This document shows positions 1 through 11,900 of a stretch of 64,000 bases of DNA, piece by piece (position 1 is the stretch's first letter; every line of letters starts with the position of its first letter). Made by a program: the position numbers and the translations under genes. A model generated the notes under the pieces. It had not been told where the DNA came from and did no database searches. It saw only the letters and a list, made by a program, of their open reading frames with translations. The stretch comes from Stappia sp. TSB10P1A (GTDB taxonomy: Bacteria > Pseudomonadota > Alphaproteobacteria > Rhizobiales > Stappiaceae): assembly GCF_900185725.1 (NCBI RefSeq), contig NZ_FYAU01000014.1:186001-250000 (forward strand). The letters are read 5' to 3'.

Positions 1-587
1 CGCTCACCCTGTCGCGGGGCGAGGTCGTGTTCCTGGTCGGCGGCAATGGCAGCGGCAAGTCGACGGCGCTGAGGATGATGTGCGGCCTGTATCCGCTGGC
101 GAGCGGGCGCATCGACGTGGACGGGCATGCGGTCGAGGGCGCCGAGCTTGGCGGCTATCGGGAGCTGTTTTCGGCGATCTTCGTCGATTTCCACCTGTTC
201 GACCGGCTGTATGGGCTGGAGCGGGTCGATCCGGACCGGGTCAACGCGCTGATCGACGAGATGGGGCTTGCCGGCAAGGTCCGCTTCACCGACGGCCGCT
301 TCTCGCAGCTTCACCTGTCGACGGGCCAGCGCAAGCGTCTGGCGCTGATTGCCGCTGTTCTGGAGGACCGGCCGATCTATGTCTTCGACGAGTGGTCGGC
401 GGAACAGGATGTTCATTTTCGCGAATATTTTTACGAGACGTTTATCCCGAAACTCAAAGCGGCAGGAAAACTTGTCATCGCGGCAACACACGATGAGCGA
501 TATTGGGGCGTGGCCGACCGGGTCATCCGGATGGACCTTGGTCAGATCGAGTGGGTGAAGGACAAGGCCGAGTTGGAGGAGCAATGA
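1..587 (+). CDS. Cyclic-peptide/siderophore-type ABC exporter, ATP-binding part (5' truncated by window edge)
   Basis: This is the C-terminal nucleotide-binding domain of a membrane exporter; the reading frame is open to the left edge, so the transmembrane half lies outside. Visible are a Walker A GGNGSGKST (bases about 39-65), an ABC signature written STGQRKR, a Walker B ending in FDEW, and a THDERYW switch histidine. The FDEW...AEQD form and the STGQRKR signature are typical of the PvdE/SyrD 'cyclic peptide transporter' family, which fuses the membrane domain and ATPase in one chain of about 550 residues. The stop overlaps the start of the AT-ER gene by four bases, so it belongs to the PKS operon and probably exports the product or a precursor. 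Family assignment is firm; the substrate is inferred from context. Confidence 0.85.
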   Translation, partial: LTLSRGEVVFLVGGNGSGKSTALRMMCGLYPLASGRIDVDGHAVEGAELGGYRELFSAIFVDFHLFDRLYGLERVDPDRVNALIDEMGLAGKVRFTDGRFSQLHLSTGQRKRLALIAAVLEDRPIYVFDEWSAEQDVHFREYFYETFIPKLKAAGKLVIAATHDERYWGVADRVIRMDLGQIEWVKDKAELEEQ

Positions 588-2944
588 AGGCCTTCATGTT
601 TCCAGGGCAGGGCGCGCAGCGCGTCGGCATGGGCGAGGGCCTGTTTGCGGCCTTCCCGCAGCTCGTTGCCGAGGCGGACGCCGTCCTTGGATACTCGGTC
701 GCACAACTCTGTCTGGAGGGGCCGATGGAGCGGCTGACCCGGACCGAGTTCACCCAGCCGGCGCTCTATGTGGTCAATGCGTTGACCTATCTTCGCCATG
801 TCCGCGAGAGCGGCGAGCGGCCGGACTATGTCCTCGGCCATAGCGTGTCCGAATATGTCGCCCTGTTCGCCGCAGGCGCTGTGGACTTCGCCAGCGGCCT
901 GAAGATGGTGGCGCGGCGCGGCGCGCTGATGGGCGAGGCGCGCGGCGGCGGCATGGCCGCCGTCATCGGCCTCGATGCCGACGGCATCGCGGCGGTGATC
1001 GAGCGCCACGGCCTGAGCGACGTCTTTGCCGCCAATTACAACACGCCCCGGCAAATCGTGGTGTCGGGCCGGCGGGACGCGGTGGTTGCCGCCGAGCCGC
1101 TGTTCCGCGAGGCCGGCGCCAGCCATTATGTCGTGCTGCCGGTGAGCGGCGCCTTCCACACGCCCTATATGGAGGCCGCGCGTACAGCGTTCGCCGAGCA
1201 CATCGCGGGTCTGACCTTCAACACGCCCGAAATCCCGGTCATCTCCAACGTGACGGCACGACCGCACGAGGCGGGCCGGCTGCGCGAGCGGATGGTCGAG
1301 CAGATCACTGCGCCGGTGCGCTGGGCCGAGAGCATCCGCTATCTGCTGGCCAAGGGCGTCACCTTCGCCGATGTCACCGAACTCGGGCCGGCCGGCAGCG
1401 CCGTCGTCAAGCCGATGGTGAAGCGCACGGAACTGGAGGCCGGGCCGCTCGATGCAGGCCTGCTGGCGCGCGAGGAGGCGGAGGCCGCCGCAGCCGCGAG
1501 GATCGCCGAGCCGGAGCCGGAGACCGTCCGCAAGGCGCGGGACGAGAGCGAGCCGCCCCGGCTCAACGGCCATGCGTCCTTCCGCTTTCGCCCTGAAAAT
1601 CTCGGCTCGCGCGCCTTCTGCGAGGCCTTCGGGCTCGACTATCCTTACATCGCCGGCGCGATGTATCAGGGCATTGCCTCGGTCGAACTGGTCAAGCGCA
1701 TGGCCCGCGCCGGGTTGCTCGGCTTCTTCGGGGCGGGCGGCCTGCCGATGGCCGAGGTGGAACGCGCGATCCTGCGCCTGCGCGACGAGCTTCCCGAAGG
1801 GGCGCCCTACGGCATCAACTTCATCGCCCATGTGAACCGGCCGCATCTGGAGGACGAGCTCACCGATCTGCTGATCCGGCACGGCGTCGGCATCATCGAG
1901 GCCTCTGCCTTCATGGAAGTGACGCCGGCGCTGGTGCGCTACCGCGCCGCCGGGCTCAAGGACGAGCGCGGCGGGCGGATCGCCGTGCGCAACCGCATCA
2001 TCGCCAAGGTGTCGCGGCCCGATGTGGCCGCGCAGTTTCTCGCGCCCGCGCCCGAGCGCCTGCTCGGCAAGCTGCTCGCCAGCGGCGCGATCACTGCCGA
2101 CGAGGCCAACCTGCTGCGCCAGGTGCCGATGGCCGATGCCATCTGCGTCGAGGCGGATTCCGGCGGCCATACCGACCAGGGCATGCCCTTCGCGCTGATC
2201 CCGGCGGTGCTCAAGGTGCGGGACGAGGCGCAGGCGCGCTTTGCGAAATTCGGCCCGATCTTCGTCGGCTCGGGCGGCGGCATCGGTACGCCGGAGGCGG
2301 CAGCGGCGGTCTTCATGCTGGGCGCCGACTTCATCGTCACCGGCTCCGTCAACCAGTGCACGGTGGAGGCCGGGACCAGCGAGGCGGTCAAGGACCTGCT
2401 GGAAGGCATCAACGTCCATGACACCGCCTATGCGCCGTCGGGCGAGATGTTCGAGCTGGGCGCCAAGGTGCAGGTGCTGAAGAAGGGCCTGTTCTTCCCC
2501 GCACGCGCCGAAAAGCTGGTCTCGCTCTACCGCCAGCACGAGAGCCTCGACGAGATCGACCCGAAGCTGCGCCAGCAGATCGAGGAGCGCTATTTCCGCC
2601 GCAGCTTCGACGAGGTGTTCCGCGATGTGGCGAAGAGCTATCCGGCAGCGGAGATCGAGCGCGCGCAGCGCTCGCCCCGCCACCGCATGGGCCTCGTCTT
2701 CCGTCGCTATTTCAAGGACACGACCACCTGGGCGCTCACTGGCGATCTTGAGCACAAGGTCGATTTCCAGGTGCATTGCGGCCCGGCTCAGGGCGCCTTC
2801 AACCAGTGGGTCGAAGGCAGCGACCTCGCCCCCTGGCGCGCCCGCCATGCCGATGTCATCGCCGCCCGGCTGCTGGAGGGCGCGGCCGACGTGCTCGGCC
2901 GCCGGCTCTCGGTGATGATCGGCGGAGGAGGCGGTAGCCGATGA
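584..2944 (+). CDS. Trans-acting acyltransferase-enoylreductase (AT-ER) of a trans-AT PKS
   Basis: A 786-residue bifunctional protein. Residues 1-285 are a malonyl-CoA:ACP acyltransferase: N-terminal FPGQGAQ, nucleophile Ser87 in GHSVSE (slightly off the usual GHSLGE), the Arg of the ARRG motif, and His192 in GAFHTPYM, which fits malonyl specificity. After an Ala/Glu/Arg-rich linker (about 285-335), residues 340-786 are an FMN-dependent PfaD-type enoylreductase (EADSGGHTDQG region, GGGIGTPEAAAA loop). Neither megasynthase has an AT domain, so this protein should load all extender ACPs; the ER half would saturate selected enoyl intermediates. The start at 584 was chosen because it gives the canonical AT N-terminus, follows a GGAGGAG ribosome-binding site and overlaps the exporter stop as ATGA. 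Fused AT-ER proteins are a known trans-AT hallmark (as in PksE). Which modules the ER serves cannot be read from sequence. Confidence 0.95.
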   Translation: MKAFMFPGQGAQRVGMGEGLFAAFPQLVAEADAVLGYSVAQLCLEGPMERLTRTEFTQPALYVVNALTYLRHVRESGERPDYVLGHSVSEYVALFAAGAVDFASGLKMVARRGALMGEARGGGMAAVIGLDADGIAAVIERHGLSDVFAANYNTPRQIVVSGRRDAVVAAEPLFREAGASHYVVLPVSGAFHTPYMEAARTAFAEHIAGLTFNTPEIPVISNVTARPHEAGRLRERMVEQITAPVRWAESIRYLLAKGVTFADVTELGPAGSAVVKPMVKRTELEAGPLDAGLLAREEAEAAAAARIAEPEPETVRKARDESEPPRLNGHASFRFRPENLGSRAFCEAFGLDYPYIAGAMYQGIASVELVKRMARAGLLGFFGAGGLPMAEVERAILRLRDELPEGAPYGINFIAHVNRPHLEDELTDLLIRHGVGIIEASAFMEVTPALVRYRAAGLKDERGGRIAVRNRIIAKVSRPDVAAQFLAPAPERLLGKLLASGAITADEANLLRQVPMADAICVEADSGGHTDQGMPFALIPAVLKVRDEAQARFAKFGPIFVGSGGGIGTPEAAAAVFMLGADFIVTGSVNQCTVEAGTSEAVKDLLEGINVHDTAYAPSGEMFELGAKVQVLKKGLFFPARAEKLVSLYRQHESLDEIDPKLRQQIEERYFRRSFDEVFRDVAKSYPAAEIERAQRSPRHRMGLVFRRYFKDTTTWALTGDLEHKVDFQVHCGPAQGAFNQWVEGSDLAPWRARHADVIAARLLEGAADVLGRRLSVMIGGGGGSR

Positions 2945-5900
2945 GCCGTGAGGGGGGAAAGGCACCGGTCGCGATCATCGGCGTCGGGTTGCGGCTTCCG
3001 GGCGCGGATCGCCTGGCGACGTTCGGCGCGCATCTGGCCGCCGGGCGCTCGCTGATCTCGCAGGTGCCGGCGAGCCGCTGGAATGCGGAAGAGTTGCTGG
3101 GCGACCCGGCGCGCGGCAACAGGACGAGCAGCATCTGGGGCGGTTTCGTCGAGGATGCCGACTGCTTCGACGCCTCGTTCTTCGGCATTTCGCCGCGCGA
3201 GGCCGCCTGGATGGACCCGCAGCAGCGCTTTGCGCTGGAGATGGCCTGGCATGCGATCGAGGATGCCGGCTACCGCGCCTCCGATCTCGCCGGCAGCCGC
3301 ACCGGCGTCTATATGGGCGTCTGCCATTGGGACTATGCGGAACTGCTGGAAAAGCACCTGCCGCATGTCGACGCCTATCTGCCGACCGGCATCGCCTTTT
3401 CCATCATCGCCAACCGGGTCTCGCATTTCTTCGACCTGCAGGGGCCGAGCATCACCAACGACACGGCCTGCGCCGCGTCGATGACCTCGATTTACGAGGC
3501 GGTGCGGGCGCTGCAGGGCGGCGAATGCGACATGGCGCTGGCCGGCGGGGTCAACCTGATCTGGTCGCCGAACCATTTCGTCGCCTTCTCCAAGGCCGGC
3601 ATGCTGTCGAAGACGGGGCGCAGCAATGCCTTCGACGATGCCGCCGACGGCTATGTCCGGGGCGAGGGTGGCGCCGTGCTGCTGCTGAAGCCGCTGGAGC
3701 AGGCGCTCGCCGACGGCGATCCGATCCACGCGGTCATTCGCGGCATCGGCGTCAATCATGGCGGGCGGACGAACTCGCTCACCGTTACCAACCCGCGGGC
3801 GCAGGCCGCGCTGATCAAGGAGGTGCACCGCGAGGCGGGCGTTGCGCCGGACAGCGTGTCCTATGTCGAGGCGCATGGGCCGGGCACGCCGCTGGGCGAC
3901 CCCATCGAGATTTCCGGCCTGAAGGAGGCCTTTGCCGCCCTGCACGCCGAGGCGGGCACCACCCCGCGCGCGGCGAGTTGCGGCATCGGCTCGGTCAAGA
4001 CCAATATCGGCCATCTGGAAGGCGCGGCGGGCGTTGCCGGCATCGTCAAGGTGCTGATCGCGCTGGCCCGCGAGGACCTGCCCGGCAATGTCGGTTTCAC
4101 CGCGCAGAACCGGCTGATCGATCTGGCCGGTACGCCGTTCCACATCCAGACGGAGGCAAGCCCCTGGCCGCGCATCGACGGTGCGCCGCGGCGCGCCTGC
4201 GTCAGCTCCTTCGGCTTCGGCGGCAGCAACGCGCATGTGCTGATCGAGGAAGCGCCCAAGGTGGAGGCCGCGTCCGCAGCAGGCGACGGGCAGGTGCACC
4301 TCGTGCCGCTGTCAGCGGCAGATGACGAGCGCCTGCAGGCGCTTCTCGGCGAATTGCTGGAGGCCGTCGAAGCACCTGACGCGCCGGCGCTTGCCGACCT
4401 TGCCCATACGCTGCGGATCGGGCGGGATCCGCTCGAGGCCCGTGTCGCTTTTCTCGTCCGCGACCGGCAGGAACTGGCGGATGCCCTTCGCGCCCGTCTC
4501 GGCGGCATCGCCCACCCGGCCGTGGTCGACGCGGGGGCGAGCGCGGACGGCGGTGTCTTGCACGATCTCGCCGCGCGCTGGGCCGCGGGGGAGACAATCG
4601 AGTGGACGACCGCCGGCCTGCCCAAGGGCAGGCGGGTGCGCGCACCGCTCTATCCTTTCGCGCGCGAGCGGCACTGGATGGACGAGTCGCTCGGTGTGAA
4701 GGACGACCGGCCGGCGCCGCATCCGATGATCCGGCGGAATATCTCCGGCTTTGCCGGGCCGGTCTTCGAAAGCAGCTTGCGCGGGCCCGAACTCTTCTGG
4801 GCCGATCACAGGGTGCGCGGCCGCCAGATCCTGCCCGGCGTTGCGGCATTGGAACTGGCGCGCGCCGCTGCCGATCTTGCCGGCGCGGAGCTCGGCGGCA
4901 CCTTTGCGCTGGAGGATGTGGTCTGGTCGCGGCCGATCGCGGCGCGCGAGACACCGGTGACGGTCGAGACGCATCTGACGCGGCAGGCGGATCGCCGCAT
5001 CGGCTTCGAGATCCGCGACCCCGGTGGGCAGGGCGCGAATGTGCGCGGCACCCTCTCGCCGGTGGTGGAAGCGTCGCCGTCCGTGCCAGTGCTGTCGGCC
5101 CTTCAGGTCGAGATGCGCGAGGACGTGCCGGTCGCTCTTTGCTACGAGCGTTTGCAGGCCAGCGGCGTCGATCATGGCCCCGCCTTTCGGGCGCTGGCGC
5201 GGGTCGGCCGGGGCGGGGGCCGCGTTCTGGCGCAGTTGAAGCTGCCGCGGCGGTTGCATCCGACGCTGGCCGCCTTGCCGCTGCATCCGGTGATGCTGGA
5301 CGCCGCGATCCAGGCCTGGATCGCGCTGGACGAGGCGGGGCCGTTAGGCGCCGCCGTGCCGTTTGCCTGTCGCCGGGTGGTGGTGCATGGCGCTTGCGAG
5401 CCGATGATGTGGGCGCTCGTCACTGAGCGCGCACCGGCGCGTGCGACGGCTGCCGTGCGCCATCTCGACATCCACATGCTGGACCGGGACGGCAACCTGC
5501 GTGTCGCCTTAGAGGACCTGGCCTTGCGCATCGTCGCTTCCGAAGAGGCGCCGGCGGAAGCATCCGGGGATGAGGTCGCCGACGAACTGCCGCTGGTACT
5601 GGCCGAGAGCCATTGGCGACCCGCGCCGACAGACACCGGCAACGCCGCCGGGCGGGATGTCTCCGTGCTGCTGGCTGGTTTCGCAGAGGTGAATTTCGCC
5701 AGAAACTTTGCAAGAAACCTGTCGGAGGCAAGCGGGCAGAGCGTCAGCGTGCTTGCCGCTGGTCCGGAGGGCGATCCGGCGGCTGCGGCGGCCGGGCTCT
5801 TCAACGCCCTGCATGCGCGGATCGTCGAGGCGATGCGGGAGAAGCCGCGCCGCCCCCGGCATTTCCTCGTGCTGGCGCCGGAGAGCCTGTCTCACTCGGT

Positions 5901-8900
5901 CACCGCCCCGCTTGCGGCGCTCCTGCGCACGGCCGCGACCGAGAACCCGAAGATCTCCGGTACGCTGGTGCGGATCGAAGGCCCGCCGGACACAGGACGG
6001 CTCGCCGGGATCCTGCGGCGGGAAGTCGGGGCTGCCGACACCTTCACCGAATTGCGCCACCGCGCCGACGGCACGCGCGAGGCGCTGCGCATCGATCCGG
6101 TCGATCTTCCTGCCGGTCGCCGCCAGATGCAGCTTGATCCGCACGGCGCCTACTGGATCACCGGCGGCGCCGGCGGCCTCGGGCTGATCCTGGCCGGCTG
6201 GCTGGCGGCGCGCGGCGCACGCAACATCGTTCTCAGCGGCCGCAGTGCGCAGGAGGGCAGCCGGTTCGAAGCGCTGCGGCAAAGCGGCGCGGCTGTCACC
6301 TACGCCGTCTGCGACATGGGCGATACGGCGGCGGTCGAGGACCTGGCGCAGCGGATTGCCCGCGAGATCGGCCCGCTCAAGGGCATCATCCATGCGGCGG
6401 GCCTGCTCGACGACGGCTATATCCTGACGCAGGCGGGACGGGATTTCGCGCCTGTCTTCGCGCCGAAGCTCGCCGGCACGCTCAATCTCGACCGGGCGAC
6501 GCGGACCGCGCCGCTCGACTTCATGGTGCTGTTTTCCTCCGTCGCGGCGCGGTTCGGCAACGCCGGACAGGCGGCCTATGCCGGCGCCAACGGCTTCCTC
6601 GACGGCTTCGCTATCGAGCGCGCGGAGATGGTCGCGCGCGGAGAGCGGCGGGGGCGGACGCTTGCCGTTGCCTGGCCGCTCTGGGCCGAGGGCGGCATGA
6701 GCGTCGACAGGCCGACCCTGGAGGCGATGGAACGCCGCTTCGGCACGGTGCCGCTGCCGAGCGCGGCCGGCCTTGCCGCCCTGGAGCGGCTGCTCGTCGC
6801 CGGGCAGGCGCCTTGCGCCACCGTGCTTTATGGCGACACGGCGCGGATCGGCGCTTTTCTTGCCGAGCGCGAGGGAGCGGAAAAGCAGGACGCGGCGGCC
6901 CCTTCGGAGGCACCACAGGCGACCGGCGACGACGTGGCTCTCGCCCGCCAGGGCGCGCTGTTCGTGCGCGATATCCTCGCCGATGTCCTGGAGCTCGATC
7001 CTGCGCGCATCCGCCTCAACCGCAAGCTTGAGGAATACGGGCTCGACTCGATCTCCATCGTCGAGACGACGAACCGTCTGGAGGAGCGGCTCGGCCCGCT
7101 GTCGAAGACCCTGTTCTTCGAATATGTCGACCTGGAGGGGGTGGCCGGCCATCTCGTCGAGAACCACCGGAATGCGCTGGCCGCCGCCCTTGCCGAGGAC
7201 GGACTGGGCGAGGCTGTTCCACCGCAGAAGACGGCTCCCGCCGAGACGATCCCCGCGCGCGCGGACCCTGGCCCGAGCGTCTCGCAGCCCAACCCCGAGA
7301 CCGACAGCCACGCCATCGCTATCGTCGGCCTGTCGCTGCATGTCTCCGGCGCGGCGACGCAGGACGAGTTCTGGGAGATGCTGGCGGGTGGCATCCACGG
7401 GTTCCGGTCCTATCCGCAGGAGCGCTGGAACCATGCGGCGTTGCTGCATCCCGAGCGCGACGTCCTCGGCAAGACCGTGGTGCGCACGGGCTGCTTCCTC
7501 GACGATATCGACCGGTTCGATCCGCGCTATTTCCGCATTTCCCAGACCGAAGCGGAACTTATGTCGCCGGAGGTGCGCCTGTTCCTGCAGGCGAGCGTCG
7601 AGGCGTTCGAGAATGCCGGCTATTCGCGCGAGACGCTGCAGCGGCGCTACTCGGGCGACGTCGCGGTCATCGTCGGGTCGATGACCAACGAATACGATCT
7701 CTACGGCTTCCAGAACATGCTGATGCGCGGCTCGCCCGCCAGCGGCAGCTATACCGGCACCGTGCCCAATATGGTGTCCTATTATTACGGCTTCACCGGC
7801 CCGTCCTATTTCCTCGACACCATGTGCTCGGCCGCCTCGACCTGTGTGCACGAGGCGGTGCACATGCTGCGTGCGGGGCGCTGCGAGATGGCGCTGGCCG
7901 GCGGCGTCAGCCTGCTGCTGCACCCGCAAAAGCTCATCGCCACCTCGCAGGAGCACTTCACCACCAAATCGGCCGACGTGATCCGCGGCTATGGTCTCGG
8001 CGCCGAAGGCACGATCCTCGGCGAGGGGGTCGGCGCGCTCGTCCTGAAGCGGCTCTGCGATGCCGAGCGCGACGGCGACCATATCCACGGCGTCATCATC
8101 GGCACCGGCATCAGCAATGCCGGCGTGCGCAATGGCTTCACCGTGCCGAACCCGCACCAGCAGGCGGTGGCGATCGAACGGGCGCTCGACGATGCCGGCA
8201 TCCCCGCCGACACCGTGAGCTATATCGAGGGGCACGGGTCGGGCACGGCGCTCGGCGATCCCATCGAGGTGAAGGCGCTGACACAGGCCTTCCGCAAGCA
8301 CACCGACGCGGTCGGGGCCTGCCCGATCGGCACGGTGAAGAGCAATGTCGGCCATCTGCTCGGCGCCTCGGGCCTTGCCGGCATCGCCAAGGTGGTGGCG
8401 CAGCTGGACAAGGGCATGCTGGCGCCCTCGCTGCATGCCGAGACGCTGAACCCCGACATTCCCTTCGCGACCTCGCCGTTCCGCGTCCAGCGCACGCTTG
8501 CGCCCTGGCTGCGGCCGCGCAGGCGGGACGGGCACGAACTGCCGCGCCGCGCCGGTGTGACCTCCATCGGCGCGGGCGGCATGAACTCGCATATCCTGAT
8601 CGAGGAGTATCGGCCGCGCCCCAGATCGAGCGGGCAGGGTGGGCCGGAACTGCTGGTCTTCTCGGCGATGAACCAGGACCGGCTGGTGGCGCTGGTCCAG
8701 CGGCATCTTTCCTGGATGGAACATCATCCGGAGGCGGATCTCTCCGACATCGCCTTCACGCTACAGGTCGGGCGCACCGAGCTGCCGTGCCGGCTGGCCT
8801 TGGCGGCGAGCGATCTGGCCGACGCGCGCCGACGCCTTGCGGGTTTCGCGGCTGCGCCCGGCGCCAAGGGGGCCTGGCACTATGTTCGTTCGATCCTCGA

Positions 8901-11900
8901 CGGCGACCCGCCGGAGGACGCAGAGCAACTGGCGGCAGCCCTTGCCGCGCGTGACCTCGATCAGGTGGCCGATGCCTGGACGCATGGTGCAACCATCGAT
9001 TGGTTCGTGCTCTGGCGGGGCCGCGAGCCGCGCCGCGTGCCGCTGCCGACCTATCCGTTCGAAAAGATCCGCTGCTGGTATCCCGAGCAGCCGGACGCGC
9101 CTTCGGTGGTCAACCCGCTGGGGTCGCGGCTGAAGCTGCATCCCTTCGTCGGGCGCAACGTCTCGACGCTGTCCGGCCTGCGCTACGAGACCGATATCCA
9201 TCTCGGCGAGTTGCTCGACTATGTGCACACTCAGGGTCGCCGGCAGACGGTCCTGCCGATGGTCGCGGTGGAGGCGGTTGCGGCCCTTGCCCGGATCGCC
9301 GGGCTGCCCGGGCCCGTGTCGGTCGAGGACTTGCAGGTGCTCGGCCTGCCTGACTGGCCTGCGGTCAAGACGCTCGTCCTGACGTTGAAGCCAGCAGGAG
9401 ACGCCTTCCTTGCGCGTGTCGTGGCGCAGGGCGGCGAGGAGGCTGAAACGCCTTGGCTGGAGGCGCGCATATCCTCCGCAGGCGGTCCCGCCGGACGGAT
9501 CGACGTCGACGGGTTGAAAGCCGCCAGCACCGAGGTGCTGGAGCACGCGCGGATCTATGGCGACCTTGCCCGCAATGGCCTCGGCTTCGGCCCCTATCTG
9601 GAGGGGATCGCGCGCGCCTTTCGCCTTGCCGATGGCGGACTGCTTTGCGTGCTGCGCGAGGACGCGCCGCAGCAGGACTGGTTCCGCAAGACCCTAGCGC
9701 TTCCCTCCACCGCTCTCGGGGCAGCCTGGCAGGCGCTGGCGCTGCTGACGGCGGGCGGTGAACCGCTGGCGCTGGCGGGCGTCAGTCGCTCGCACCTTAC
9801 GGGCGGCGACGTTGCCGCCGTGCTCTGCCAGCCGGGGAGTGATGGCGCGTACGACCTGTCGTTCCTGGATGCGGCGGGAGGCATCGTCGCGCGCTGCGAG
9901 GGCGTTGCGGCCGTCCCTCTGGCTGAGTTCGCCGCGGCATCCGTTTCAACTCCGCAGCCAACAAAAGCCGTCGCACAGGGCAGCGGCGAGACGGCGGACC
10001 GGGTTGCGCAGGAGCTGCGCCGGATCGCCGCCGGGATCCTGAAGTTCAACCCCGACGATGTCGGGCCGCGCGAGCCGTTCCACGATCTCGGCTTCGATTC
10101 CATCTCGCTGACGCGCTATGCCGGCGAGATCGGCGCCGCTTTCGGCATCGAGCTCTCGCCGGCGATCTTCTTCGAATGCGAGCATGTCGAGGCGCTGGCC
10201 GAGCACCTGGTGCGCCGGCACGGGATCGCACTGTCGGTCGAGACCCCTCCCGCAACGCCCGTCCGCGCCGCGCCCTTGGCCGCAGCGCCAGCGCCGATCA
10301 TCTCGCAGCCGGTCGCCAGCCCTGCGGGGAAGGCGCCAGGCGGCCGCATCGCCATTGTCGGCATGGCCGGCCGCTTCCCCGGCAGCCCGGATATCGACAG
10401 CTTCTTCGACAATCTGCTGGCCGGGCGCGACCTGACGCGGGACCTGCCGATCGAGCGGTATGGCGAGGCCTATCGTACCCGCGTTGCGGCCGCATCGTTC
10501 CCCCGGCGCGGCGGGTTCCTCTCCGATATCGACCGCTTCGATGCGGCGGCGTTCCGCATCTCGCCGGCAGAGGCCGAGCGGATGGACCCGCAGCAGCGGC
10601 TGCTGCTGGAGACCGCCTGGCATGCGGTCGAACATGCCGGCATCGAGCCGTCCGACCTGCCGAAATCGACCGGCGTCTTCGTCGGCGTCACCAGCCTCGA
10701 CTATGCGGCCCTGCTGGCGGCCCATGGGGTTGCGGCGGATGGCTATGTCGCGACCGGAAACTCGCTCGCCATGGTCGCCAACCGGGTGTCGCATGCCTTC
10801 GATCTCAATGGTCCGAGCGAGGCCATCGACACGGCCTGTTCCAGCTCGCTGGTCGCCCTGCTGCGCGCCGCGCAGGCGCTGAAGGATGAGCGCTGCGACG
10901 TCGCGCTCGTCGGCGGCGTCAATCTCTGTCTGGCGGCGGAGGGCTTCGAGGGGCCGCACAATGCGGGCATGCTGTCGCCGGACGGGCGCTGCAAGAGCTT
11001 CGGCGCCGGTGCGGACGGCTATGCGCGCGGCGAGGGCGTCGCGGTGCTGATGCTCAAGCGGCTGAAGGATGCCGAGCGCGACGGCGACCGCATTCTCGGC
11101 ACCATCATCGGCGGGGCGCAGAACCATGGCGGCCGCGCCGGTGCCCTGACCGCACCCAATGCGAAGGCGCAGGCGGCGCTGGTCGAGGAGGCGCTGGCCG
11201 GGATCGACCCGGCCAGCATCGGCTATATCGAGGCGCACGGGACCGGCACCCATCTCGGCGACCCGGTCGAGGTCAACGGCCTCAAGCGGGCATTCGCCAA
11301 CCTGACCGGGCACGAGAGCGTCGCGCAGCCGTATATCGGGCTCGGAACGGTCAAGTCGTCCATCGGCCATCTGGAAGCGGCCGCGGGGCTTGCCGGTGTC
11401 GTCAAGGTGCTGATGGCGATGCAGCGGGGCGAAGTCCCGCCGACGCTGCATTGCGACGAGATCAATCCGCATGTCGATCTTGCCGGCAGCCCGTTCCGTC
11501 TGGTGCGAACCCGCGAGGCCTGGCCCCGACGCCGCGACGATACCGGCACCCTGCTGCCGCGCCGGGTCGGCGTCAGCAGCTTCGGCTTCGGCGGCACCAA
11601 TGCTCATGTGGTGCTTGAGGAGCATCTCGCTGAAGGGCCGGCGCAGCGTCCGCCGTTGCCGCCGCGCTGCTTCGCCGCGACGCGCTACTGGATTCCCGGC
11701 AGCACGCCCGTGAGCGAGACGCTGATCTTCGTGCCGGAATGGCGGGAGCAGGACGCCCCGGCAGGACGCTTTGCGGATCGGCGCATCGTCGTCGCCTGCG
11801 GCGTCGATATCGAGGCGCGTCCGGGCTGCGAACTCGTCTCGCTTCCATTGGGAAGGGGCAGTCCCGCCACGCGCTATGCCCAGGCGGCGACGCATCTGCT

